Shown: positions 9,630-18,923 of the stretch, piece after piece
Position numbering within the stretch: position 1 is the first letter of the stretch
Layout: each line of letters starts with the position of its first letter
Source of the DNA: Legionella oakridgensis ATCC 33761 = DSM 21215
GTDB taxonomy: Bacteria > Pseudomonadota > Gammaproteobacteria > Legionellales > Legionellaceae
Direction: 5' to 3'
Length of the DNA: 64,000 bases
Assembly (NCBI RefSeq): GCF_000512355.1
Contig: NZ_CP004006.1
Span: 273,501-337,500 of the forward strand
Notes under the pieces: generated by a model
Seen by the model: only the letters and a program-made list of their open reading frames with translations
Databases searched by the model: none
Told to the model about the DNA's origin: nothing
Program-made: the position numbers and the translations under genes

Positions 9630-10313
9630 ATGTATTTCAAAAGAATAAGCGTTTTGCTTTTCGGTATTTTAAGTGTTTTGGCACAAGAAATTCTCTCAGC
9701 TCAGGCAAATGATGAATCCATGTTGTCCAGTTCTTTTTCTCCACTGCAACGATTGACAAGGTTGCACGCGGTTAACATTAGCCAAGAACAATTACCCAAA
9801 CCGTATGATTTCTTACTCACGCAGCCACTCATGACACCTGGGTTGGAGCATTATTATCAGCGCACGGGAAAAATTAAGATAATAAAGGTTGTTCGTGACA
9901 GGGAAAATAACACCTATTCGCGTGTCATTACGATGGTAATGGACAGCGACAAACAACGAAATAATGCAACGATAGCAGAACGACGTAAAGAAGCAATGAC
10001 TGTTGAGCTTGCATTGATTACCATCAATTTCAATGAATTATCCGAAAAAATTATTGCAGCCATTCTCACAAGTAACGTGCCTTTTGGCACACTCTTACTA
10101 AAAAATAACATTCCGGTTTATGATAGCGACCGACAATATTTTACCATTCGTTGTGATGAATACCTTATGAAATGGCTTCATTGTAAACTTGGTAGTCGCC
10201 TTTATGGCCGCACTCATTTATTAAGAAAAAAAGAGAATGATGCCTGGATCGCAAGCGTTATGGAGATTTTGCCTTGTTTACAAGGCAGCGGATGGGGTAA
10301 AAGATGTCATTAA
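9630..10313 (+). CDS. exported chorismate-lyase-like (UbiC/UTRA fold) protein
   Basis: About 227 aa from the ATG at 9630, which has AGGA seven bases upstream; an upstream in-frame TTG at 9612 is less likely. A Sec signal peptide covers the first 26 residues (LLFGILSVLAQEILSAQA). The mature part has a chorismate-lyase-like outline: ELALITINF, then VPFGTLLLKN, then the C-terminal GSRLYGRTHLLR and a SVMEILP end. Chorismate lyases are cytoplasmic, so an exported relative probably has another ligand or role. Family placement rests on motif resemblance only. Confidence 0.55.
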   Translation: MYFKRISVLLFGILSVLAQEILSAQANDESMLSSSFSPLQRLTRLHAVNISQEQLPKPYDFLLTQPLMTPGLEHYYQRTGKIKIIKVVRDRENNTYSRVITMVMDSDKQRNNATIAERRKEAMTVELALITINFNELSEKIIAAILTSNVPFGTLLLKNNIPVYDSDRQYFTIRCDEYLMKWLHCKLGSRLYGRTHLLRKKENDAWIASVMEILPCLQGSGWGKRCH

Positions 10314-10378
10314 AGGAAGCAATGGTATGCCTTATAACATAATAGCAGGGTATAAAATGCCCTATCATTTCTGATTCT

Positions 10379-10417
10379 ATGGGTAATCACATAGATAGAA
10401 TGAAGGCGATTACCCAT
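10379..10417. repeat. 10-bp perfect inverted repeat between convergent genes
   Basis: ATGGGTAATC (10379-10388) and GATTACCCAT (10408-10417) form a 10-bp stem with a 19-base loop. There is no T run, but the position between two convergent genes suggests a role in ending or stabilising both transcripts. Confidence 0.5.
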
Positions 10418-10435
10418 ATAGGATGTTCCAATGTA

Positions 10436-11140
10436 TTAAGCGCTTTTAAAATGCATCGATGCAGGAGTTGCTTCCTGAAGTTCTGATGATATTTCTGGTG
10501 TCTTAAATGCTCGAAGTGCAGTATGCAGGGCTGATTGTTCTTGCGACCAGAAACGATTTAATTCATCTAGCACAGCATCCTGATCTTCTGCATTGTGAAG
10601 GCGGCCAAAATCGGCTGAGAGCTTGTCGCTGATTTTTTCCATTAGGGCTCGTCTTGTTCCCCATGTTTGCGAAGCCCTGGCATGTTGTTCATCGGAGAGA
10701 TTAAGAGTCATGGTTTCTTCAACCACACGGCTGACAGTACGGATTAATGCACTTACTTTTTCCCGATCACCCTCAAGGTGATTGATGTCTTGCAGTAAGG
10801 CTAGAATGTTTTCTTGCGCAGCACTGCATGCCTGACTCATCTGATATCGTTTATAGATAAGTGGAATAATGACAACCGTATGCGACAGCACAAATCCAAC
10901 AAAACTTCCTGCCATGCTGTATAAGGCAGATCCTAAACCAAAACCACTGTCAGCCAAGTTATACCCCATATAGGCGCCTGCACCCGTGGCGGCAATAATG
11001 ACCCCTCGCTCAATGAGCTGACGGGTGGTATAACGATGACGGCCGGAGGCAAGAAGTTCACCCACACGAGACCAGTCCACAAGATGATGAAAACGTGCCG
11101 TTAAAGCATTTGCTGTTTCTGTAGGGAAAAAACCGGGCAT
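10436..11140 (-). CDS. hypothetical protein with a two-helix membrane hairpin
   Basis: About 234 aa from the ATG at 11140, preceded by GGAG; the frame extends to a TTG at 11194 with a less natural start. One or two Gly-rich hydrophobic segments form a hairpin (VIIAATGAGAYMGYNLA and SMAGSFVGFVLSHTVVIIPLIY, about 50-100). The remaining 130 residues are helical and charged (LLQDINHLEGDREKVSALI). The hairpin followed by a helical cytosolic tail is common among Legionella effectors. No catalytic motif was found. It is divergent from the 802-aa gene, with about 240 bases between them. Confidence 0.6.
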   Translation of the reverse strand: MPGFFPTETANALTARFHHLVDWSRVGELLASGRHRYTTRQLIERGVIIAATGAGAYMGYNLADSGFGLGSALYSMAGSFVGFVLSHTVVIIPLIYKRYQMSQACSAAQENILALLQDINHLEGDREKVSALIRTVSRVVEETMTLNLSDEQHARASQTWGTRRALMEKISDKLSADFGRLHNAEDQDAVLDELNRFWSQEQSALHTALRAFKTPEISSELQEATPASMHFKSA

Positions 11141-11380
11141 GCTATAGACTCCATGTAAAACTATTATTCTAGCTGGGTTGTAATGATGCAGCAACTGTTA
11201 ATAAATCAAAAGAATAAAAAACAAGGAAAACCCGCTCATTTCAATCTTATGAAAAAAGAAATATTACTTTTGTCCGAATGTATTTATACTTAGTCTGGTT
11301 TTGCAAATAAAATAAATGATTTGTCTATAATTTGAAAAGTATAAGCAAAATCTGTATATAGATATAGAGGATAAAAAACA

Positions 11381-13789
11381 ATGCCGTTGAGACAAACACA
11401 AGCAAAGCGTCTTTATGGCCTTATTCGTGGCATGGAGATACACAACGTAGTAGAAGTTGGGAGACGCCGGTGGCAGATTGATGCCCCTTTGGGAGCGGTA
11501 GCTAACTTTGATGGTTTGCAACAAAGATTGCTCGATATCCGTAAAGCTAGTCTTGACCGCAAATCTATGATTGTGGATTTTGATGGTAAACCAGTCAGAG
11601 TTTTCCCGGATACACCAGGTCAAAATATCAATAGTGATGTCAATGATATCTATGCTCGTGGTATTGATTCAGCACGAGCAGTAACCGAAATTTTGCGATT
11701 AGTACCAGCAGGTATTTCTATAAGCCGTATGGGCGATTTGGGAATAGAGCATCCAGCTAAACGAGTGCTTGTAGAATTAATTGAGCGATTTCAGAGAAAT
11801 ATGGCACATCATGAATCAAAGGGTGATGCAGGATTAAAAAATGCCAAAGAGGAGTTACAACGGTTTAATGGGGCATTATCGGATTTGTTAGTCAGGCATG
11901 GTATTGTAGAACAACGTGAGCAGGCCAATAATGCCATTGGTTTTGTCCGCGATTTTTTATGGAAAAGGGATTTGTGCACGGCCAGTTGTGTGCTTGATGG
12001 CAACATGCTGCGTTATGCTGAACCTATGACGTTTCATGGAGGGGATTCGCAATTATGGGACGGTGAGCAACCCTGGAAAAGAAAACTGGCAAGCTCTGTT
12101 GGTGCCGGTTGGTTAGAGCCGTTTTTTAAAGCACATCTTGCTGATTTGCAACGATTGTCTCCCACTTCCATGTCACGTTTTACGCCTAATCCTGCCAATG
12201 CATTTGACTGCACTGATTTTATGGTGAGTGCTGATGAAGTAGCGCAGATGAGTCATCATGTAAGAACGGCAATTGCTGAACCTTTAGCGGTTGGTTCAAC
12301 CAAAAGCCGTTTACCAATTACCATCTGGAATCACCGGCAATTGCTGGCAAAAGAGCGGCTAGAGGCAGGTGTAAATGCGTTTATGGAAAAATGGGGAGCG
12401 CTTTATCAAGAGGGTGTCATTCCTTTTACCGTTCTTCATCAAACATTAATTGGCGATGAAGTGACATTTTCACCGGATCAGCAAAAATCAAAAGCGTCCA
12501 AACTTCATGGCAGTGTGATTGATTCTAAAGAAACAGCCAATGCAGCGATGCGTACCTGGTTAGCAGCGCATCAGATTATTAGAAATAAAGCGGATGGGCG
12601 GATTGAAATTTATCCTAAATCAGAATCACGTCCTGTGCCCGATGGATGGCAAGAAGTTAAAGTCGATCTGCTGGAAACCAATAACGGCATTAATATGTGG
12701 AGTGCAAGAACCCGCGTACGAAATCATGACGTTAATCATGCTCGGCAATTAATTGGTACTGCCGCAGAAGTATTAACCAGAGCACAACCGCAGCCACCGA
12801 ATCAGGATCTTAACACGATTGTTCGCTTTTTAAACTCATCTGATCATTCTTTCATAACTCCGTATAAATTTCGAGGTCCAGCGGTTAAAGAGGCGATGGT
12901 TCGCTTAACTGCAGAATTAAGAAAAGAAGATGGAGCGTTTCGTCATTTGCCAAAAGAAACTAGAGAAAGTCTGGCTCTGAGCATGCAGGCGGCGGTTGAA
13001 TTAAAATGTACTGTTCATGAAACCTGGGCAGGGTCATTCAGGCGGAATGTTGACAATTTTACCCGTGATTATTTTCGCAAAGTACCGGTGATAGGGCATT
13101 TAGCGGATTGGGTAGTTCGAGGAGCAATGACATTGGTAGGATTAGGACTTAAACTGGTTACAGGTATTTTTAGCCTCCCTCAAATGTTGAAACACCGTGG
13201 CGAAAGGAAGTCGGTTTATAAGGCGGCCTACGAAGGAATACTGGCTGAAAATTTGGGGCAGTTGCAGGGTGGTTGTATGAGTTCTGCCGACAGGGCTTTG
13301 GAAATGGCAGAACAGCGGGTTGCGATGAGAAAGCAATTCGCTGCAGAAGGCAAAATTGTCAGTTACAATGATAGCCAAGAAGAAAAAAGAGCATTTCTGT
13401 CCACTTATGGCCGAACAAAAACCAAACATGATCAGGTTGAAATGGCCACAGGGACTGCCGGTACCAATGATGGTGAAACACGAGGCATGGTTGGCGGTGA
13501 TTGTTTGATGTCTTCACTAGAAACCGAAGCTGAGCAAAAGCAAGCAAAATTGTTAGCTGGATTAAGAAAAGGTGATTATGATGAGACAATGACTACTGCT
13601 AGATATCAATCCAGCCTACCTGTTGGTGAACGCCCTCGTGGGGAGGTTTCAGAATATGGTAGTGATGCTCCTAAACGCTTAAAGCAGCCTCTTTTAACAG
13701 CGGTTGATTATTCTTCTAGCGAATCTTTAAGTAATCGCTCTCCTGCTTCTTCGTTAAATGATGAAGAAGAACGTCATTTTAAGTTATGA
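11381..13789 (+). CDS. large hypothetical protein (802 aa), effector-like
   Basis: I do not recognise a domain. The first 550 residues look like a soluble mixed alpha/beta region. A hydrophobic amphipathic stretch, WVVRGAMTLVGLGLKLVTGIF (about 567-587), precedes a basic segment. The last 100 residues are low in complexity and Ser/Glu-rich (SSSESLSNRSPASSLNDEEE), as in translocated effectors with disordered secretion tails. No signal peptide is present. The ATG has GAGG ten bases upstream. The gene is isolated between opposite-strand neighbours. A Dot/Icm substrate is the best guess from length, the tail and the context; function is unknown. Confidence 0.7.
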   Translation: MPLRQTQAKRLYGLIRGMEIHNVVEVGRRRWQIDAPLGAVANFDGLQQRLLDIRKASLDRKSMIVDFDGKPVRVFPDTPGQNINSDVNDIYARGIDSARAVTEILRLVPAGISISRMGDLGIEHPAKRVLVELIERFQRNMAHHESKGDAGLKNAKEELQRFNGALSDLLVRHGIVEQREQANNAIGFVRDFLWKRDLCTASCVLDGNMLRYAEPMTFHGGDSQLWDGEQPWKRKLASSVGAGWLEPFFKAHLADLQRLSPTSMSRFTPNPANAFDCTDFMVSADEVAQMSHHVRTAIAEPLAVGSTKSRLPITIWNHRQLLAKERLEAGVNAFMEKWGALYQEGVIPFTVLHQTLIGDEVTFSPDQQKSKASKLHGSVIDSKETANAAMRTWLAAHQIIRNKADGRIEIYPKSESRPVPDGWQEVKVDLLETNNGINMWSARTRVRNHDVNHARQLIGTAAEVLTRAQPQPPNQDLNTIVRFLNSSDHSFITPYKFRGPAVKEAMVRLTAELRKEDGAFRHLPKETRESLALSMQAAVELKCTVHETWAGSFRRNVDNFTRDYFRKVPVIGHLADWVVRGAMTLVGLGLKLVTGIFSLPQMLKHRGERKSVYKAAYEGILAENLGQLQGGCMSSADRALEMAEQRVAMRKQFAAEGKIVSYNDSQEEKRAFLSTYGRTKTKHDQVEMATGTAGTNDGETRGMVGGDCLMSSLETEAEQKQAKLLAGLRKGDYDETMTTARYQSSLPVGERPRGEVSEYGSDAPKRLKQPLLTAVDYSSSESLSNRSPASSLNDEEERHFKL

Positions 13790-13795
13790 TAATAT

Positions 13796-14935
13796 TTATA
13801 GAAAATTAAGACTTTCAAGCAAAACGAAGAATAACACCAGAACAATAAAAATTCTTACATACAAATAACGTTGCGCTTTTTTAATGTCGTGAGCGGCCAT
13901 GATTCTTAACTCCCTTGATTTATGATAGAAGTGGCTAAATAGCATCTTGCTATCGTTATTGATGATCTTTCCTTGCTGATTAAACTGATAAGGAAGAGTT
14001 TTCTGAAAAAATGGTTGTCCATAGTCTACAAGTAACTGTTCACCACAGGCGATGTCTCGGTTTGTTGAATAAACAACGAGTTCTATGCCATTAAGATAAT
14101 AAGGCATTGAGGTTATGTTAGCGGCTAACGCTTCTGGGTTGGCAGCAGGATGCGTAGCTGCAGCATGATTAATAAATCGAGTTATATTTCCATATTGGCG
14201 TGCATCAATATCCATGTTGAGGCAGTCTTTTTCATGTTCAAAAACATAAGCCATGTTGCCACGGTTAATCATTTTTTTGATGCCACAATAGATAAATAAG
14301 TGTTCATTTTTTTTAATGACCGTTCTACTGAATACACCAAAACCAATCATTGGACTTATATAGCGTAATTCAAGTCGTCGCAAATCAACGGGTGTTTTTA
14401 ATAATTCAAGAGCTTGGGGCTGTTGATAAAACAGGGCATCGCCATTAACCTGCGCGGGAAGGTCATGAATGGTAAATTGGTCGTTTATAACAACCTCTTC
14501 TATAAATTTAAATGGATAATGATGCAAATGGCTAATCAATCCTTCAAATTGCTTAATCGTTACTAATTCTTCTGCAGGTCGATGGGAATGAATTGAAAAA
14601 TACATCGCTCTAGTGTTTTGTGCATAATGAAAGTGGGGCGATGGATTGATTTTAAATTGGGCGGTCAGAGGATTATCTGCGTGAATAAGTGTCGCATATA
14701 CTCTTATCCCTGCTTGCAATAAACCTTCTATATCATCGTATTCATAATGAAAGAAATCATCCTGTCTTGGGATAGGTACAGCGCTAAACAATGGATGGCT
14801 AAATTCTGATAAATGAAATAATTGCTCTAACTTGATTTCAAGCTTTTCATCAAGCGTGCAGGTTGAGGTGGTGATGTCAATCATCGCCTGCCGATATTGC
14901 AATTGGGGATTATGATTGGTAAGTATAAGACGCAC
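13796..14935 (-). CDS. SET-domain protein methyltransferase with C-terminal membrane anchor
   Basis: 379 aa from a GTG at 14935 with GGA eight bases upstream; an ATG at 14884 is an alternative. The SET domain spans about 185-308. The S-adenosylmethionine strand is ISPMIGFGVFSRTVIKKNEHLF. RFINHA (254-259) is the pseudoknot NH motif, and GEQLLVDYG (298-306) carries the catalytic Tyr. About 180 unknown residues precede it. The protein ends in LYVRIFIVLVLFFVLLESLNF (about 358-378), a single hydrophobic segment at the extreme C-terminus, like a tail anchor. SET proteins methylate lysines. In Legionella such genes (RomA/LegAS4 type) act on host chromatin, but the anchor here argues for a membrane site. 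The domain call is strong; the target is inferred. Confidence 0.85.
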   Translation of the reverse strand: MRLILTNHNPQLQYRQAMIDITTSTCTLDEKLEIKLEQLFHLSEFSHPLFSAVPIPRQDDFFHYEYDDIEGLLQAGIRVYATLIHADNPLTAQFKINPSPHFHYAQNTRAMYFSIHSHRPAEELVTIKQFEGLISHLHHYPFKFIEEVVINDQFTIHDLPAQVNGDALFYQQPQALELLKTPVDLRRLELRYISPMIGFGVFSRTVIKKNEHLFIYCGIKKMINRGNMAYVFEHEKDCLNMDIDARQYGNITRFINHAAATHPAANPEALAANITSMPYYLNGIELVVYSTNRDIACGEQLLVDYGQPFFQKTLPYQFNQQGKIINNDSKMLFSHFYHKSRELRIMAAHDIKKAQRYLYVRIFIVLVLFFVLLESLNFL

Positions 14936-15082
14936 TAATTTTCCAATTTTTCTTATAAGCTGGTTTTTCTAATCAATTTGGAAAGGCCAGCTACCCATAA
15001 TAGGTGATAGGGGCATATTAAGCCTCTTTTGCTAAAGGGGTCACTATACAAGCTTCTTACTCATGTTAATTTAACCATTGAT

Positions 15083-16471
15083 TTAAGAGATATTCAAACG
15101 CTTGTCGTGCTGATTGGAGTGAGATCGAATCGGATGACTGGGAGAATGCAGATCATCACAATGCGCTGCATTTTCAATGATGGTATATGTTAAATTTGGA
15201 TTGGTATTATTGCCATTTTTCTCAGTCATTGACAATGTTGACCAGGGATCATTGGAGCCGTTGGTAAAGTAAATGTTTGATGTTGAGAGCTTCATTAAAG
15301 GCAAATAAAAAAGTTCATTCGTGTAGTCTGTATTCACTGGTGTATCGATGCCAAAGAGTCGCAAGCAGATATTTCGGTGATAGTCATTGTTAATTAAAGC
15401 GGAACGTGAGGAGTGCATGCGATCAGGATTGGCATTTTGCCAATAACCATATTCTTTGCAGGATTGATAAAACCATTGGCGAAGTCCAAGTCCTTTACTG
15501 TAATCCTCCGGGTTTTCGCTCATGGCCCCTTCGGCGGTTAATTCCAGCGCGGTGATGTCCCATCTTGCAAAAAGCGTTCTGGCAAAATGAGCATAACCTT
15601 CGAGGGCAGTATTGTTGTTTGCTAAAGAAGAGCAAAATTCATCATGCATACCATATTGTACCGCGGCAGCTGCCGTATCGGCGACAAGATAAAGAAAATC
15701 AATGTCATCATGCACCTCTTCCGCGTTAAATAGGGTCTTGATGGCAGCAATCCGGTTTTTATCTGCATTGGCCAATGCTTCTTCAATGTCACTGACAGCC
15801 AGGCGAATCTTGGCCGCACAGTCTGGTCCAGCCACCGAAGCGACATGAGCATCGTATTCGTAAAAATCTTCTTTTGCCATCACAGGTGCTGATGAGGCCA
15901 GAGCTCCTACGATCAGCTCAGGATAACGCATGCGGTAATAAGCGGACAGTGAGCCTGGATAAGAACCGCCAAAGGCAATCCATTTTCCTGTCCAGTGATT
16001 GCGTGCGCTTATGGTTCGTTGAAAGTTCGCCAAATCTTGTAAGGCTGCAGTCGTTGTTAAACTCAGCAAATGGTCGGTAGTCAAAGTGGCATAAGGTTGG
16101 CTTTTACCATAAAAGCGATGTTCCAAAGCAACCAATTTGGCATGAAATGTTTGCGCATAATCTCTGATGGCACCGCTTAATGCTTTGGGAGAACAGGCGG
16201 CTTCTCCGCAAATATAAAAAAAGACCGGGGAATCCTTGGATGGTCCATAAGTTTCATCAAGATAATAGCGTTGTACAAAAGTACCGACTGCGGGATGTTC
16301 GTGATCAATCCATTGCTCAAAATGAGCAGTTTTTATTGATGTAGGTAGAAGATAGGATTTTTGTTTTTCTAAATATCGTTGATGATAAAATTCCAAAGGT
16401 CCTGCCACATTTACTTGGGTGAATAACATCAGCAAAATGGCGGTTAGGAGTCTTTTTATGTTCTTATCCAT
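15083..16471 (-). CDS. secreted serine carboxypeptidase, family S28 (PRCP/DPP2-like)
   Basis: 462 aa with an N-terminal signal peptide (IKRLLTAILLMLFTQVNVAG). The S28 fold is evident: EHRFYGKS (117-124), GGSYPGSLSAYYR with nucleophile Ser170, NGSNDPWS with Asp408 and AAHCDD with His437, giving a complete Ser-Asp-His triad. S28 enzymes cleave after or before proline and are best known as lysosomal carboxypeptidase and dipeptidyl peptidase of eukaryotes. Export to the periplasm or beyond is expected, and a role in peptide use within the host vacuole is plausible. It stands alone on this strand. Confidence 0.9.
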   Translation of the reverse strand: MDKNIKRLLTAILLMLFTQVNVAGPLEFYHQRYLEKQKSYLLPTSIKTAHFEQWIDHEHPAVGTFVQRYYLDETYGPSKDSPVFFYICGEAACSPKALSGAIRDYAQTFHAKLVALEHRFYGKSQPYATLTTDHLLSLTTTAALQDLANFQRTISARNHWTGKWIAFGGSYPGSLSAYYRMRYPELIVGALASSAPVMAKEDFYEYDAHVASVAGPDCAAKIRLAVSDIEEALANADKNRIAAIKTLFNAEEVHDDIDFLYLVADTAAAAVQYGMHDEFCSSLANNNTALEGYAHFARTLFARWDITALELTAEGAMSENPEDYSKGLGLRQWFYQSCKEYGYWQNANPDRMHSSRSALINNDYHRNICLRLFGIDTPVNTDYTNELFYLPLMKLSTSNIYFTNGSNDPWSTLSMTEKNGNNTNPNLTYTIIENAAHCDDLHSPSHPIRSHSNQHDKRLNIS

Positions 16472-16546
16472 GGCAAAAGTTTTTTGATTTTAAGATAATC
16501 CTAACCAATTCATCCTAAGTGTACAATTCTAAAAGTACTTTCTGGC

Positions 16547-17521
16547 TCATAGGCGCTTGCGGTTATGAGGGCTGAAATAATTAATGTCTGGGCCCACGGG
16601 TATGATTTGGTTGGGATTAATCATGGTATGGCTATAATAATAATGTCGTTTGATGTGACTAAAATTGACCGTTTTTGCCACACCCGGCCATTGGTAGAGC
16701 TCGCGAACATAATGAGAAATATTGGGATAATCTTCAAGACGTTGCTTATTGCATTTGAAATGACCATGATAAACTGCATCAAAACGAATCAGCGTGGTGA
16801 ACAATCGCCAATCGGCTTCGGTGATTCTTTCGCCAACCAGATAGCGGTGGTGGGCCAGGATGGTTTCAATAAATTCAAGGGCATCGAATAACGTTTGATA
16901 TGCTTTTTCATAGGCGATTTGTGTGGTAGCAAATCCGCAGCGATAAACACCATTATTAATATGTTCATAGACAAAATCATTAATTTTGTCGATGGAGTCT
17001 TTTAATTCATGCGGATAATAATCATCTTGGTTGCCGGTGATGGAATTAAAAGCTTGATTCAATATACGAATAATATCTGCAGATTCATTATTAACAATTT
17101 GTTTGGTCTTTTTATCCCAGAGCACGGGAACGGTGACACGGCCAGTGTATTCGGGATCATGAGCGGTATATAGTTCGTGCAAATAATCGTAATGATTAAT
17201 TGCATCTCCCGTACTGCCTTCATGGATTTGAAATGTCCATCCATGTTCCAGCATGTCAGGGCTCACGACGGATACCGATATATGATCTTCAAGCGCTTTT
17301 AAGGTCCGGAAAATCAGCGTTCGGTGAGCCCAGGGGCATGCCAATGAAACATATAAATGATAACGGCCACTTTCTGCTTTAAAGCCTTTCCCGTCAGGGC
17401 CTGGGCTACCATCTTCTGTAATTTGGTGGTGAATTTTTGCTTTTTCTCGTTTGAATTCACCTTTATGAGATTTTGTATCATACCACTCATCAACCCATTT
17501 CCCTTTAAGCAGCAAGCCCAT
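16547..17521 (-). CDS. glutathionyl-hydroquinone reductase (xi-class glutathione transferase, YqjG/ECM4 type)
   Basis: 324 aa, the normal length for this family. ACPWAHRTLI carries the catalytic Cys of the CPWA motif used to remove glutathione from glutathionyl-hydroquinones. The C-terminal helical domain (ITEADWRLFTTLIRFDAVYHGHFKCN) is typical of the class. It acts in cytoplasmic detoxification of quinones. AGGGAG before the ATG at 17521 is a strong ribosome site. The next gene, on the opposite strand, starts 170 bases away and shares the intergenic region. Confidence 0.92.
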   Translation of the reverse strand: MGLLLKGKWVDEWYDTKSHKGEFKREKAKIHHQITEDGSPGPDGKGFKAESGRYHLYVSLACPWAHRTLIFRTLKALEDHISVSVVSPDMLEHGWTFQIHEGSTGDAINHYDYLHELYTAHDPEYTGRVTVPVLWDKKTKQIVNNESADIIRILNQAFNSITGNQDDYYPHELKDSIDKINDFVYEHINNGVYRCGFATTQIAYEKAYQTLFDALEFIETILAHHRYLVGERITEADWRLFTTLIRFDAVYHGHFKCNKQRLEDYPNISHYVRELYQWPGVAKTVNFSHIKRHYYYSHTMINPNQIIPVGPDINYFSPHNRKRL

Positions 17522-17691
17522 GATGCTCTCCCTAAATTTCTCGTCTTTTTTATTTGTCGTTAAACAGGAATTTTTTATTCTTGAATACTTCCAATTTAGT
17601 TAAAAACTCCGGTAATGCAAATGTGATTATTCTTCCTTTGTTGATGTTTTTGCGATAAAATTGTGCAATTTGCATAAAATTACTTGTAATC

Positions 17692-18888
17692 ATGAAAATC
17701 ATTAAATTAACCAATAAAGAATTTACGGGTGATAACAATCAATCACAAGGCATCTTGTTGGCTCTTCTGGCACGGAAGATTGAAATGGAGCATTCAGCGA
17801 TTGAAGAAACGGAATTAAGTATCGATACACTAACCCCGGATGCTATCGTATTAGCCGCAGGTGATCATGGTTTAGAGCAGACTATCCGTATTAAGGAGCG
17901 ATTTCCAGACGTGCGTGTGGTTTGGTCAGGTCATCAATTTTTTGAAATATTAAATCATATGGCGGTGTGGCCTGATGTAGTGGCTTTGCCTAAAACGGCG
18001 GTCACTGTCGAACAAGCCGCATACATTCGAATGCATACTCATCTGGAATTGACTCAAGGAGTTGCGCATTGCGTCAACGACGAAACTGTCGCGGCTGATT
18101 TTTCCCAATTTAAAGGAGAGTTGCCAAGAGATTACACCACCTGTATTGGTATTGTTCTTGCTGGGGATGCCCCAACTGCTGCGGGTAAAATGCGCTGTTT
18201 TACTCCGGAAGATGCGAGAGAACAAGCCAAACGAATCGTCTCTCATATAAAATCCAATGGATTATGGCATGAGCATACAGCGGTCATGGTGACGAATGGA
18301 CCAAGAACGGGTAAGCATAATCCTGTAACGGGCGAGCTGCTTGTACCTGATCCTCATCGTACGCATGCTCTGGATGCAAGTTCGGCGGCATTTCTTGCTG
18401 AGTTAAGTGCACAATTGCCAGGGGTCAAAATCCATTTTTATGATTTTCAGTTTGACGCTTTAAAAGAGGGGCCAAGCGCCTATAAACCCATGATGCACCT
18501 GGTTGTCAACAGTAGGCAAGGCATCTGGTATGTTCCCTCCGAGTCAACGTCGATGGTAACAGAAAGTAGTTATCTGGCAGAAAAAGGGGTGCAAATCATG
18601 GTTTATCATCCAGGCAGTGAAAATGATAGTCATCTAAGGCATGCCCTCGATTATATTAGGCTGGGAATTGTAGCGGATATTGCTCCAATCCTCCCTACGT
18701 TAGCGCTAATGCCGGTGAACGAGCAAACAGCAGCGTCTCAAATCGCACAAACAATGATCGCTCGCTGGTCAAAATTGGCCATAAAGCCTTATTTATCATT
18801 AACGACCTTTGGCAGTCCCGCCGCGCAGGACGATTCTATTTCCCTGGATGATAAGGCCAGAAACAGTGCATCGGTTTTAACGTCCTAA
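17692..18888 (+). CDS. ELM1-like GT-B-fold protein
   Basis: 398 aa. Features resembling the mitochondrial-fission ELM1 family of bacteria: VRVVWSGHQF near residue 72, IVLAGDAPTAAGKM near 155, a central VMVTNGPRTGKHNP, and WYVPSESTSMVTESSYL near 280, where the family usually has a DS-x-SM-x-x-EA signature. Bacterial members are of unknown activity and resemble nucleotide-sugar transferases. The neighbours do not help. Family placement is moderate; an unknown GT-B-like protein is the fallback. Confidence 0.55.
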   Translation: MKIIKLTNKEFTGDNNQSQGILLALLARKIEMEHSAIEETELSIDTLTPDAIVLAAGDHGLEQTIRIKERFPDVRVVWSGHQFFEILNHMAVWPDVVALPKTAVTVEQAAYIRMHTHLELTQGVAHCVNDETVAADFSQFKGELPRDYTTCIGIVLAGDAPTAAGKMRCFTPEDAREQAKRIVSHIKSNGLWHEHTAVMVTNGPRTGKHNPVTGELLVPDPHRTHALDASSAAFLAELSAQLPGVKIHFYDFQFDALKEGPSAYKPMMHLVVNSRQGIWYVPSESTSMVTESSYLAEKGVQIMVYHPGSENDSHLRHALDYIRLGIVADIAPILPTLALMPVNEQTAASQIAQTMIARWSKLAIKPYLSLTTFGSPAAQDDSISLDDKARNSASVLTS

Positions 18889-18923
18889 ATACCAGATTAA
18901 GTAACAGATGAGGAATGGAAATC

